From contig NZ_DATEJY010000030.1 in the NCBI RefSeq assembly GCF_035277725.1, forward strand, positions 1 through 64,000: a stretch of 64,000 bases of DNA, read 5' to 3'. This stretch comes from Dyella_B sp035277725. Its GTDB lineage: Bacteria > Pseudomonadota > Gammaproteobacteria > Xanthomonadales > Rhodanobacteraceae. The stretch's first letter is position 1. Each line of letters starts with the position of its first letter. A model generated the notes under the pieces. It was not told the origin of the DNA. It was given only the letters and a program-made list of their open reading frames with translations, and made no database searches. This document shows, one piece after another, positions 28,406 to 36,553 of this stretch. Both the position numbers and the translations under genes were made by a program.

Positions 28406-30574
28406 CTACAACGGATACCTGTACGCCCCGCTCACTACACCCGTCCGCCGCACGCGCCGGATGACCTCGGCCAGGTGCTTGCGGTTCTTCACCTCGATGG
28501 TGAACAGCAGTGTGGCGGCCGAGGTATCGCGCTCAACGTATTCCACGTTTTCGATGTTGGAATCGGCAGCGGCAATCGCGGCCGCCACGGTGGCAAGCAC
28601 GCCAGGCCGATTGATCACTTCGATGCGCAGCTCGGCGCGGTAATCGCCTTGTACGTCGCGGTCCCATTCGATATCCACGCAACGCTCAGGCGTGGATTTG
28701 CGCAGCTCGGCCATGTTCGGGCATTCGGTGCGATGCACGACGATGCCCTTGCCCGGTGACAAGTAGCCTACGATTTCATCGCCCGGCAACGGATGGCAGC
28801 AATTGGCGAAGCTCAGCACGCCACGCTCGGCACCGGTGATGTGGATTTTCTCCGTCGGATGCGTGACCAGCGCGCCCCGCGCGGACGTACCCCGCGAAGT
28901 CACCAGCTGACTGGCGACCTGATCAGGCATGCGATTGCCGAGCGCAATATCGGCCAGCAGCTCTTCCAGGCGCTTGAGCTTGGACTTGTGCAGGAATTTC
29001 TCCAGCACCTCCGGCTGGATGGCGTCCAGGCTGGTGCCCAGCGCATCGAGCGCGCGATCGAGCATGCGATGACCAAAGTCGACCGCGTCTTCGTGTTGCA
29101 GATGTTTCAGGTATTGGCGAATGGCAGTGCGTGCCTTGCCTGTGACCACGAATTCCAGCCACGCCGGATTGGGTACCGCCGACGGCGCCGTGATGATCTC
29201 CACCAACTGACCTGATTCAAGTCGGGCGCGGAGCGGCAACAGCTTCTTGTCGACGCGCGCCGCCACCGCGTGATCGCCCACATCGGTATGCACGGCATAC
29301 GCAAAATCCAATGCGGTGGCGTTGCGCGGCAGCGACAGGATGTCTCCACGCGGCGTGAACAAATAGGTTTCATCCGGGAACAGATCGATCTTGACGTTCT
29401 CGATGAATTCCGCCGCGGAAGGCGTGTTCGCCTGACTATCGGCCAATGCGGAAAGCCATTCGCGCGCACGCGCCTGCGCGCTGTTTGCGGGACCGCTTTC
29501 CGTCTTGTATGCCCAGTGCGCAGCGACACCACGTTCGGCGACCGAATCCATTTCCTCGGTGCGAATCTGTACTTCGATCGGCGCACCGAACGGCCCGAGC
29601 AAGACGGTGTGCAGCGACTGGTAGCCGTTGGCCTTCGGAATCGCAATGAAATCCTTGAAGCGGCGATCGACCGGCTTATACAAGGCATGCACGACGCCCA
29701 GCGCCATGTAACAACTCATCGCGCTGTCGGTCACGACGCGAAAGCCATACACATCCATCAGCTGCGCAAAGCTTTTGTGCTCATTGCGCATCTTGGAATA
29801 GATGCTCCACGGCGACTTGATCCGCCCGACCACGCGCACCGGAATGCGCTCCTCGACCAGGCGTGCGGTGAGCGCGCCTTCGATGCGGCTCATGGCTTCG
29901 CGGCGATTGCCGAGGGCTGCGCGAATACGTTCGCTGATCACGCGATAGCGATCGGGATGCAGCGCACGGAAGCCCAGGTCCTGCAGCTCGGCCTTGATCT
30001 TGTTCATGCCGAGGCGTTGTGCGATCGGCGCGTAGATTTCCAGCGTCTCGCGCGCAATGCGGCGGCGCGACTCGGCGTCTTTTGCGCCGAGCGTGCGCAT
30101 GTTGTGCAGACGATCGGCCAGCTTGATCAGGATGACACGCAGGTCGCGCGCCATCGCCAGCAGCATCTTGCGGAAGCTTTCCGCGTCCGCCTCCTGGCGG
30201 CTGGAAAAGCGCATCTTGTCCAGCTTGGTGACACCGTCGACCAGCTCGGCCACCGGCTCGCCAAATTCGCCGGCCAGTTCGGTACGGGTCAGCTGCGTGT
30301 CTTCAAGCGTATCGTGCAGGATTGCAGCGATGATGGTTTCCGCATCCATGCCGAACTCGGCAAGAATGCCGGCCACGGCGATGGGATGGGTGATATAGGG
30401 CTCGCCGCTCTTGCGGGTCTGCCCTTCGTGCGCCACCGCGCCCACTTGATACGCGCGCAGCACGCGTGCGACTTGCGGCTCGGGCAGGTAGGCAAGGCGT
30501 TCTTTCAGTGCCAGCACGTAGGGCGGCAATGCGGACGTATCCGGGGAAGCTGGATGCGTGGCCGCGGTCGTCAT
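28406..30574 (-). CDS. spoT: Bifunctional (p)ppGpp synthetase/hydrolase SpoT
   Basis: A 722-residue stringent-response enzyme. The HD hydrolase domain has an intact HDTLEDT (His87-Asp88). The synthetase domain has RIKSPWSIYSKM and RRFKDFIAIPKANGYQSLHT-type core near residue 300, where RFKD is the RXKD form of bifunctional SpoT/Rel rather than the EXDD form of RelA. TGS (VFTPRGDILSLPRNATALDF-like, near 400) and ACT (about 650-720) domains complete it. It follows rpoZ on the same strand, as in E. coli. Confidence 0.97.
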   Translation of the reverse strand: MTTAATHPASPDTSALPPYVLALKERLAYLPEPQVARVLRAYQVGAVAHEGQTRKSGEPYITHPIAVAGILAEFGMDAETIIAAILHDTLEDTQLTRTELAGEFGEPVAELVDGVTKLDKMRFSSRQEADAESFRKMLLAMARDLRVILIKLADRLHNMRTLGAKDAESRRRIARETLEIYAPIAQRLGMNKIKAELQDLGFRALHPDRYRVISERIRAALGNRREAMSRIEGALTARLVEERIPVRVVGRIKSPWSIYSKMRNEHKSFAQLMDVYGFRVVTDSAMSCYMALGVVHALYKPVDRRFKDFIAIPKANGYQSLHTVLLGPFGAPIEVQIRTEEMDSVAERGVAAHWAYKTESGPANSAQARAREWLSALADSQANTPSAAEFIENVKIDLFPDETYLFTPRGDILSLPRNATALDFAYAVHTDVGDHAVAARVDKKLLPLRARLESGQLVEIITAPSAVPNPAWLEFVVTGKARTAIRQYLKHLQHEDAVDFGHRMLDRALDALGTSLDAIQPEVLEKFLHKSKLKRLEELLADIALGNRMPDQVASQLVTSRGTSARGALVTHPTEKIHITGAERGVLSFANCCHPLPGDEIVGYLSPGKGIVVHRTECPNMAELRKSTPERCVDIEWDRDVQGDYRAELRIEVINRPGVLATVAAAIAAADSNIENVEYVERDTSAATLLFTIEVKNRKHLAEVIRRVRRTGVVSGAYRYPL

Positions 30575-30707
30575 GGAATCCCGACGCCCGTTCAGGCCGT
30601 CGCCTCGCTCAAAAGCTGGAAGAAAAAGTGGAGGCGCAACGCGTGGCTGATCAATCCGGGGTCACCGGCTCGACGTTTAATCCACTGTCGACAGCCGCCA
30701 CCTTCCA

Positions 30708-30998
30708 TCAGTCATCTCCGCCTTTGGAGAGATCGTCATCCACTTCCTGCGCCGCCCATTCCAGGGCTTCACGCTCGGCACGCTCGCGCTCGGCGCGGTC
30801 GATCTCGTCGATCGTGACCTGATCGATGCGACGATCAGCAATTTCACGCAGCGCCAACACGGTGGGCTTATCGTTGTCAGGGTTGACGGCCGGTTCGGCC
30901 CCGTTGGCGAGCTGGCGGGCGCGCTTGGTCGCCATCAGAACCAGTTCAAAACGGTTGTTGACCACCTCGAGGCAGTCTTCCACGGTAATGCGAGCCAT
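30708..30998 (-). CDS. rpoZ: DNA-directed RNA polymerase omega subunit
   Basis: A 96-residue subunit that assists beta-prime folding and forms part of a ppGpp site with it in E. coli. The start MARITVEDCLEVVNNRFELV is diagnostic, as are RARQLANGAEP and TVLALREIADRRI. The C-terminus is highly acidic. It is upstream of spoT, but gmk, its usual neighbour, lies 4.8 kb away beyond the mla genes. Confidence 0.96.
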   Translation of the reverse strand: MARITVEDCLEVVNNRFELVLMATKRARQLANGAEPAVNPDNDKPTVLALREIADRRIDQVTIDEIDRAERERAEREALEWAAQEVDDDLSKGGDD

Positions 30999-31174
30999 GG
31001 GAAATCCTTGAACTATAAAAACTTATGCGGCCTTACAGTTTATCGGCCGGTTACCCGGCTGGCAACGCGAAGCGCTCGCCGCCATGCTGAACACGCTTTA
31101 TCATGCCCGGCTGTCGCACGCTAGCTCGAAACAATGCTGCAACACGTGCACAATATAGAACTAGAAAGTACACA

Positions 31175-31180
31175 TATAAT
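31175..31180 (+). promoter_or_regulatory. Candidate -10 for mlaA
   Basis: A perfect TATAAT lies 33 bases before the mlaA ATG in an AT-rich stretch. The best -35 at 17 bases spacing is poor (AATATA), so the call is tentative. Confidence 0.35.
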
Positions 31181-31212
31181 CTCCCAACCTATTTGCAGCG
31201 GACTCCCCCTCG

Positions 31213-32079
31213 ATGCCTTCCCTGCCCCGTCTTGCCGCACTAAGCCGTCTTGTACCCGCCGTCGCCATGCTGGCCTTGTTGGCCGGGTGTGCCATCGCGC
31301 CACCTCGTACCGACGATCCGCTGGAGAAGTTCAACCGCAAGAGCTACGCCTTCAACATGGCGCTGGACAGGCACGTGCTGCGTCCGGTGGCCGTGGGCTA
31401 TACCAAGGTCACGCCCAAGCCGGTGCAGACCTCGGTCAGCAACTTCTTCACCAATATCAAGCTGCCGATCAGCATCGCCAACAACCTGTTGCAGGCTCGC
31501 CCGAGCGATGCCATGACGGATACCGGCCGCTTCTTGATCAATATGACGGTGGGATTGGCCGGCTTCTTCGATCCGGCCACCAAAATGCAGATCCCGATCA
31601 AGGAAACCGATTTCGGCATCACCCTGGCCCGCTGGGGCGTGCCGGAGGGCGACTACCTGATGATCCCCCTGCTTGGCCCGTCGACCTTCCGGGACGTGTG
31701 GCAGTACCCGGTGGACGGCTACCTGTTCGACCCGATCAGCTACTTCGAGCGCAATCACAAGTTTCACTGGGGCCAGTATTACATCCCCGAAGCCGTCTAT
31801 TTCGTCCAGATGCGCGCCCAGCTACTCGATGCCGACAGCTTCCTGCAGTCTGCCTACGATCCCTACGCCTTCGTGCGTGATGCGTGGCGCCAGAACCGTC
31901 TGAACAAGATCTACGACGGTAACCCGCCAGCGGACGTCATGCTGAAGCTGCAACAAGGGCAAGGCTCCAACAACAAGCAAGATCAGAACTTCGATCCCGC
32001 CGAGCTATTGAAAGAGCAGCAGCAGTGGGAACAGAAGCAGAAACAGCAAAACAATTCCGGTCAGCCTTCTGGTGGCTGA
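31213..32079 (+). CDS. mlaA: Outer-membrane lipid asymmetry lipoprotein MlaA (VacJ)
   Basis: A 288-residue lipoprotein that removes misplaced phospholipids from the outer leaflet of the outer membrane. The lipobox is LLAGC (Cys near residue 27); the signal ends just before it. The VacJ core is intact: DPLEKFNRKSYAFNMALD, VSNFFTNI, RFLINMTVGLAGFFDPA, LPVWGVPEGDYLMIPLLGPS-type segment and FDPISYFE. A Gln/Lys/Asn-rich tail of about 50 residues follows. It faces the mlaFEDCB genes across a shared terminator, so the full Mla pathway is in one place. Confidence 0.95.
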   Translation: MPSLPRLAALSRLVPAVAMLALLAGCAIAPPRTDDPLEKFNRKSYAFNMALDRHVLRPVAVGYTKVTPKPVQTSVSNFFTNIKLPISIANNLLQARPSDAMTDTGRFLINMTVGLAGFFDPATKMQIPIKETDFGITLARWGVPEGDYLMIPLLGPSTFRDVWQYPVDGYLFDPISYFERNHKFHWGQYYIPEAVYFVQMRAQLLDADSFLQSAYDPYAFVRDAWRQNRLNKIYDGNPPADVMLKLQQGQGSNNKQDQNFDPAELLKEQQQWEQKQKQQNNSGQPSGG

Positions 32080-32126
32080 GCCGGCAAGTTGAAATATCCC
32101 TCGATCCTGATCGGAGGATTTCAATC

Positions 32127-32180
32127 AACCAGGCACAAAAAAACGGAGCTCATCAGAGCTCCGTTTTTTTGTGCCTGGTT
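32127..32180. terminator. Long perfect-palindrome bidirectional terminator
   Basis: A 25-base perfect inverted repeat (32127-32151 and 32156-32180) with loop ATCA. The centre is ACGGAGCTC/GAGCTCCGT flanked by seven A and seven T, so it should work both ways; the pairing continues outward through AACCAGGCAC, unusually far for a terminator. It separates mlaA from mlaB. Confidence 0.92.
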
Positions 32181-32198
32181 GTTCGTGATCGCAGAGTC

Positions 32199-32507
32199 TC
32201 AGTGCAACAGCGATTCCACACCGCAAACCTGCGCGAGCGCCTGCATACCTTGCGGCACGCGACGCACGCTTACCCGGCGTCCGCCTTGATCGGCCTCCGA
32301 CAGGGCAGCCAGCACGCACGCCAAGCCTGCACTGTCGCAGCTATCCACACCACCGAGGTCCAGCGTATGCCGATCATGCTTGGCGAACGCGCTACGCATC
32401 GCCGTGAGCGCACTGGCCGCCGTGGCGAAGTTCAGCGTTCCGGAGACGGAGACCGTATCCGGAACGTCTGCAATCACCTGAAACTTGCCGGACTTGGTGG
32501 GAGACAT
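32199..32507 (-). CDS. mlaB: STAS-domain protein MlaB
   Basis: A 102-residue STAS protein that binds the MlaF ATPase and is needed for activity of the MlaFEDB complex. The STAS core LDLGGVDSCDSAGLACVLAAL is present, with the Asp-Ser pair that corresponds to the conserved loop. Its ATG shares TGATG with the mlaC stop. It is last of the mlaFEDCB genes, as in E. coli. Confidence 0.9.
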   Translation of the reverse strand: MSPTKSGKFQVIADVPDTVSVSGTLNFATAASALTAMRSAFAKHDRHTLDLGGVDSCDSAGLACVLAALSEADQGGRRVSVRRVPQGMQALAQVCGVESLLH

Positions 32508-33196
32508 CAGCCCTGACTGCCCTTGTTGCCTTTGTTTTCCTGGTCCATCTTCTGCAACGCCTTGTCACCCTGTGTTTCCAGATCGGCGATCAGCTTGTCG
32601 AGACCTTCTTTCTTGATCTCGGCGTCGACCTGGTTGCGGTAGTTGGTGATGTAGGAGATACCTTCGATGATGATGTCATACGCCTTCCACTGACCATCGG
32701 CGGTCTGGTGGAACACGAAGTTCACGGCCACCGGCTTGTTGTCGCTGGTGTTCATCTGGGTCTTGACGACGGTGTATTTCGGATTGACCTCGCCACCGGA
32801 CGGCAGGACCTTTACCGTGCCCTTGGTATAGCTCAGCAAGCCTTCCGCATAGCGGTTGGTCAGTGAGCTGTAGAAAGCCTTGGCAAAGCGTGAGCGCTGC
32901 TCGGGCGTCGCCTCGCGGGCGTGCATGCCGAGCACCAGGATCGACGCCCAGTCGGTATCGAAATGCGGCAGGAAGATCTGATTGACCAGGGAGATCAGCT
33001 TGGGCTTGTTGTTCTGCAACTGCGCCTTGTGATCGGCGATCTGCGTATCAAGCTGGTGAGTGATGTCCTCGACAACGGCCTGCGGCGACGATGCGTTGGA
33101 CGGCTGCGCGCTGGAAGCGCTCTGCGCGAAGGCCGGCGCGGCGATCACGACGCTGCCCAGAGCGAGGGCGGTGGCAATGGCCAGATGACGCAACAT
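32507..33196 (-). CDS. mlaC: Phospholipid-binding periplasmic protein MlaC
   Basis: A 229-residue lipid shuttle between MlaA and the MlaFEDB complex. The signal peptide MLRHLAIATALALGSVVIAA ends near APAFA. The mature part shows RSRFAKAFYSSLTNRYAEGL and WKAYDIIIEGISYITNYRNQ, both typical of MlaC. The ATG at 33196 has GAGGAG eight bases upstream. The tail is rich in Lys and Asn. It is between mlaD and mlaB. Confidence 0.94.
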   Translation of the reverse strand: MLRHLAIATALALGSVVIAAPAFAQSASSAQPSNASSPQAVVEDITHQLDTQIADHKAQLQNNKPKLISLVNQIFLPHFDTDWASILVLGMHAREATPEQRSRFAKAFYSSLTNRYAEGLLSYTKGTVKVLPSGGEVNPKYTVVKTQMNTSDNKPVAVNFVFHQTADGQWKAYDIIIEGISYITNYRNQVDAEIKKEGLDKLIADLETQGDKALQKMDQENKGNKGSQG

Positions 33197-33219
33197 GGAT
33201 GACTCCTCGTAAAGCCGGC

Positions 33220-34098
33220 TCAATGTTTGCCGGCAGGCTGATTGGACGAACCGTTACCGTTGCCACCGGCATTACCGCTGCCGCTGGACGAACCATTGAC
33301 CAGGAACTTGCCGATGAGATCCTCCAGCTGCACGGCTGATTGGGTCAGCACCAGCTGGTCGCCTTCCTTGAGCGAATTCGGCGAGCCGCCGGGTTGGATC
33401 GCAACATACTGGCTACCGATCAAACCACTGGTGAATATGGCAGCGGCCGAATCGTCCGGAATCTGGTTGTACCGATTGTCGATGGCCATCGTGACGGTAG
33501 CGTCCAGCTTGGTCGGATCGGCCTTCACGTCGGCCACGTTGCCGATGGCCACGCCCGCCATCTTCACCGGCGCGCCTATCGTGAGCGTACCGACGTTGGT
33601 GAAGTGCGCCGTGACTTTGTAACTGCCGCCGATGGCATCGGCCGAACCGCCGCCACCGAAGAACTTGCCGAGCATTTCTTCCAGCGGCTGCGTCGACCGG
33701 GTCAACACCAGATGCGCACCATCGGCCAGATATTGCTTGCCCGCGCCGAACTGCAAGCCGACGTACTGGTCGCCCAGCAGACCGCTGGTATAGATCACGG
33801 CCGTCGAATCGACAGGAATCTGGTTGAATGTCTTGTCGATCGAGAGCTTGACGTCCGCCACGTCCTTGCCCGGCTCCAGCGTGATCGACTGCACTTGACC
33901 CACACGCACCCCTGCCACCTTCACCGGCGCACGCTCCTTCAGCTGGCCAACGTTGGTGAATTGCGCATCCACCGTGTAGCTCGCGCCTTGGTGGCTGTTC
34001 ACCACCGAGGTCGTCTGCGTGGCAAGGTAAGCGAGCGCAGCGAAACCGAGCACGATGAACAGACCGGTGCCGACGGCATAGGATTTTCTCTGGCTCAC
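33220..34098 (-). CDS. mlaD: MlaD-like lipid transporter subunit with two tandem MCE domains
   Basis: A 292-residue protein with one N-terminal membrane helix (about 8-27), then two MCE units of exactly 107 residues each, at 41-147 and 160-266, joined by a Gly-rich linker. Ungapped alignment by hand gives 54 of 107 identical positions. Both keep the KxAGVxxG pattern (KVAGVRVG, KMAGVAIG), the pore-loop segment (SGLLGDQYV, SGLIGSQYV) and the ending QLE..GKF. E. coli MlaD has one MCE domain in about 183 residues. The start is GTG at 34098 with GAGGA upstream; a low-complexity Gly/Asn/Ser tail ends the protein. Confidence 0.93.
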   Translation of the reverse strand: MSQRKSYAVGTGLFIVLGFAALAYLATQTTSVVNSHQGASYTVDAQFTNVGQLKERAPVKVAGVRVGQVQSITLEPGKDVADVKLSIDKTFNQIPVDSTAVIYTSGLLGDQYVGLQFGAGKQYLADGAHLVLTRSTQPLEEMLGKFFGGGGSADAIGGSYKVTAHFTNVGTLTIGAPVKMAGVAIGNVADVKADPTKLDATVTMAIDNRYNQIPDDSAAAIFTSGLIGSQYVAIQPGGSPNSLKEGDQLVLTQSAVQLEDLIGKFLVNGSSSGSGNAGGNGNGSSNQPAGKH

Positions 34099-34135
34099 GG
34101 CAAAGTCCTCAAAAAGAAGCAAATAGTCATGATGG

Positions 34136-34909
34136 TCACATCAGGAAAGCGGTGAGCACGAAATCCAACGCGAGAATGGCGATCGACGAGGCGACCACCG
34201 TGCGCGTGGTGGCATACGCCACGCCTTCGCTGGTCGGCGCCGTGGTGTAGCCCTGGAACACGGCAATCAGCGAGATCACCGCACCGAACACCAGGCTTTT
34301 CCAGATCAGGCCGTTGATCACGTCGTCCCACACATGCACGGTGGCAGTCATGTTCGACCAGAACGTGCCGTTGTCGACACCCAGCCAATTCACGGCAACC
34401 AGATGCCCGCCAAAAATGCTCAATCCGCAGAACACGCAGCACAGCAACGGCATAGCGATCACGCCGGCAAGAAAGCGCGGTACCGCGACATAGGCAATCG
34501 GATCCACGGCCATCATCTCCATCGCCGCGATCTGATCAGTCGCACGCATCAGGCCGATTTCAGCGGTGATCGAGGTGCCCGCGCGGCCCGCAAACAGCAA
34601 TGCCGTCACCACCGGCCCGAGCTCGCGATACACCGATAGCGCCACCACCGAGCCCGTCGCGGAAGTGCCGCCGAAAATGGCCAGCACGTGATACAGCTGC
34701 AATCCCAGCACCATGCCCACGAACAATCCGCAAGTCATGATGATGGTGAGGCTCATGCCGCCGACGAACCACAACTGCCGGACCGTCTCCGTCACATGCC
34801 GCATGCTGCGCGGAATGGCGGACAAAATGCGCAACAGGAACAGGCCGCAGCGGCCGATCTGGGCCAGCGATCCGATCACGACGTTTTCGTGTCCCATTCG
34901 CGCGTTCAT
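34136..34909 (-). CDS. mlaE: Lipid asymmetry ABC permease MlaE
   Basis: A 257-residue inner-membrane permease, the transmembrane core of MlaFEDB. The family signature is present: ELGPVVTALLFAGRAGTSI followed by AEIGLMRATDQIAAMEMM, and five or six hydrophobic stretches. The ATG at 34909 overlaps the mlaF stop (ATGA); the open frame further upstream overlaps mlaF and is rejected. mlaD follows 37 bases later. Confidence 0.95.
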   Translation of the reverse strand: MNARMGHENVVIGSLAQIGRCGLFLLRILSAIPRSMRHVTETVRQLWFVGGMSLTIIMTCGLFVGMVLGLQLYHVLAIFGGTSATGSVVALSVYRELGPVVTALLFAGRAGTSITAEIGLMRATDQIAAMEMMAVDPIAYVAVPRFLAGVIAMPLLCCVFCGLSIFGGHLVAVNWLGVDNGTFWSNMTATVHVWDDVINGLIWKSLVFGAVISLIAVFQGYTTAPTSEGVAYATTRTVVASSIAILALDFVLTAFLM

Positions 34910-35742
34910 GCCACACCTTGCTTGAAACCGAGAGCTTCGGCGTAATCGCCAGCCGGATATTGGAATGGCACCGGACCATCCGCTTCGCCACCAAAGAACT
35001 GACTCGTCCACGGCGAGCCGCTTTCGGCAATGGTCTTGGGATCGCCCTGCGCCACCACCTTGCCATTGGCAATCAGGTAGACCACATCAGCCACCTGCTT
35101 GATCGCCTCCAGTTCGTGCGCCACCAGGACGCTGGTCAGACCCAGCGTTTCATTGAGCGTGCGGATCAACTTCAGCACTTGGTTCAGCGCGATCGGATCC
35201 AGGCCGACGAAGGGCTCGTCGTAAAGAATCAGCATGGGGTCGAACACGATCGCACGCGCCAGCGCCACGCGGCGGGCCATGCCGCCGGAAAGCTCGCTCG
35301 GCATCAACGACGCGGCGCCGCGCAAGCCTACCGCCTGCAGCTTGGTAAGCACGATGTTGCGGATCAGCACCTCGGGCAACCGGGTGTGCTGGCGCAGCGG
35401 GAACGCCACGTTCTCGAACACGTCAAAGTCGGTGAGCAGGGCGGAGTTCTGGAACAGATAACCGATGCGCTCTCGCAACTCGAACAGGGCATCGCGCGGC
35501 ATCTCCGCTACGTTCCGTCCATCTACCAGCACCTGCCCCGCATCACCGCGCATCTGGCCGGTGATGTGCTTGAGCAAGGTGGTTTTGCCGGTGCCGCTGG
35601 GACCCATGATGGCGGTGACTTTGCCGCGCGGAATGTCCAGGTCCAGCTTGTCGAACACGACCTTGCCGTTGAGCACCGTGGTCAGGCCACGAATGCGCAC
35701 CAGCGCGTCGTTGTCGGGTTGAGCTTGGACAGTATCGATCAT
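34906..35742 (-). CDS. mlaF: Lipid asymmetry ABC ATPase MlaF
   Basis: A 278-residue ATPase. Walker A GPSGTGKTTLL, signature LSGGMARRVALARAI, Walker B LILYDEPFVGLDP and the switch His in VLVAHE are all present; the LSGGMARR form is typical of MlaF. The C-terminal extension after SPWTSQFFGGEADGP is the segment that in E. coli wraps around the partner ATPase. It is the first gene of mlaFEDCB and lies 88 bases downstream of gmk. Confidence 0.95.
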   Translation of the reverse strand: MIDTVQAQPDNDALVRIRGLTTVLNGKVVFDKLDLDIPRGKVTAIMGPSGTGKTTLLKHITGQMRGDAGQVLVDGRNVAEMPRDALFELRERIGYLFQNSALLTDFDVFENVAFPLRQHTRLPEVLIRNIVLTKLQAVGLRGAASLMPSELSGGMARRVALARAIVFDPMLILYDEPFVGLDPIALNQVLKLIRTLNETLGLTSVLVAHELEAIKQVADVVYLIANGKVVAQGDPKTIAESGSPWTSQFFGGEADGPVPFQYPAGDYAEALGFKQGVA

Positions 35743-35830
35743 GGCCAGGGGGACGGCGGGAAAGTGGAAACGTTAACTGAACTGGAGCCCTAATGCTATG
35801 CGGGCCAGTACAGTAATCCTGAGCGAATGT

Positions 35831-36460
35831 TCAGGTTTGGGCCAAAAGCTCGCGGATCAAGCTTTCGTGACGCTGACACTGCAGCGCACTGCGCTGGCGA
35901 ACGGCCCGTACGATGGCCTGGAGGCTGTCCAGCGCGTCCTCGAACCGGTCGTTGACGATGATGTAGTCGAACTCGTGGGCATGCGCGATCTCGCCCCGGG
36001 AATTTCGCAGCCGCCGCTCGATCACTTCCGCACTGTCCGACCCGCGCCCGCGCAGCCGGCGTTCCAGCTCCGCCCGTGACGGCGGCAGGATGAACACGCT
36101 CACCACATCCGGCTTGGCCTTGCGTATCTGCGCGGCACCCTGCCAATCGATCTCAAGCAAAACGTCACGTCCTTGTTGGAGCAAATCCTGCACCGTCCTG
36201 CGCGATGTGCCGTAGAAATTGCCGTGCACTTCGGCATGTTCGAGAAAAATGCCCTCGGCAACTTCGCGTTCGAATTCCGCCCGTTCGACGAAGTAGTAGT
36301 GACGCCCGTACTGCTCGCCCGGACGCGGCGGACGCGTCGTGTGCGAGATCGACAAGGAAATGCCCGGCTCACGCTCAAGCAACGCGTTTACCAGCGTTGA
36401 CTTGCCAGCACCGGACGGCGCGGCAACGATGAACAGCGTGCCGCTCCTGTCAGATGACAT
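35831..36460 (-). CDS. gmk: Guanylate kinase
   Basis: A 209-residue enzyme that phosphorylates GMP to GDP. The P-loop is AAPSGAGKSTLVNAL; the GMP-binding part has SISHTTRPPRPGE and YFV; the lid region and IDWQGAAQIRK follow. Length matches E. coli (207). It is next to yicC on the same strand, while its frequent partner rpoZ is separated by the mla genes. Confidence 0.96.
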   Translation of the reverse strand: MSSDRSGTLFIVAAPSGAGKSTLVNALLEREPGISLSISHTTRPPRPGEQYGRHYYFVERAEFEREVAEGIFLEHAEVHGNFYGTSRRTVQDLLQQGRDVLLEIDWQGAAQIRKAKPDVVSVFILPPSRAELERRLRGRGSDSAEVIERRLRNSRGEIAHAHEFDYIIVNDRFEDALDSLQAIVRAVRQRSALQCQRHESLIRELLAQT

Positions 36461-36479
36461 GGCGCGAAGCTCCCTTGCC

Positions 36480-36502
36480 CCCTCTCCCCTTCGGGGAGAG
36501 GG
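36480..36502. repeat. Intergenic hairpin, CCCTCTCCCC family
   Basis: CCCTCTCCCC, triloop TTC, then GGGGAGAGGG: a ten-base perfect stem, followed by TTGGGGTGA. This string is a common dispersed intergenic hairpin in proteobacterial genomes. It lies between yicC and gmk and has no T-tract, so it is not a normal terminator. Confidence 0.7.
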
Positions 36503-36553
36503 TTGGGGTGACGGGCAACGGCTTGCAGAACATCACGATGGGCAGCGCTATTT

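Noticed and set aside
29270..30817. A 515-codon plus-strand frame opposite spoT
   Set aside because: An antisense shadow; spoT has intact domains throughout.
31213..35742. Mla genes as a Mce-type virulence or acquired island
   Set aside because: Gene order, overlaps and composition match an ordinary chromosomal mla system; no mobility genes are present.
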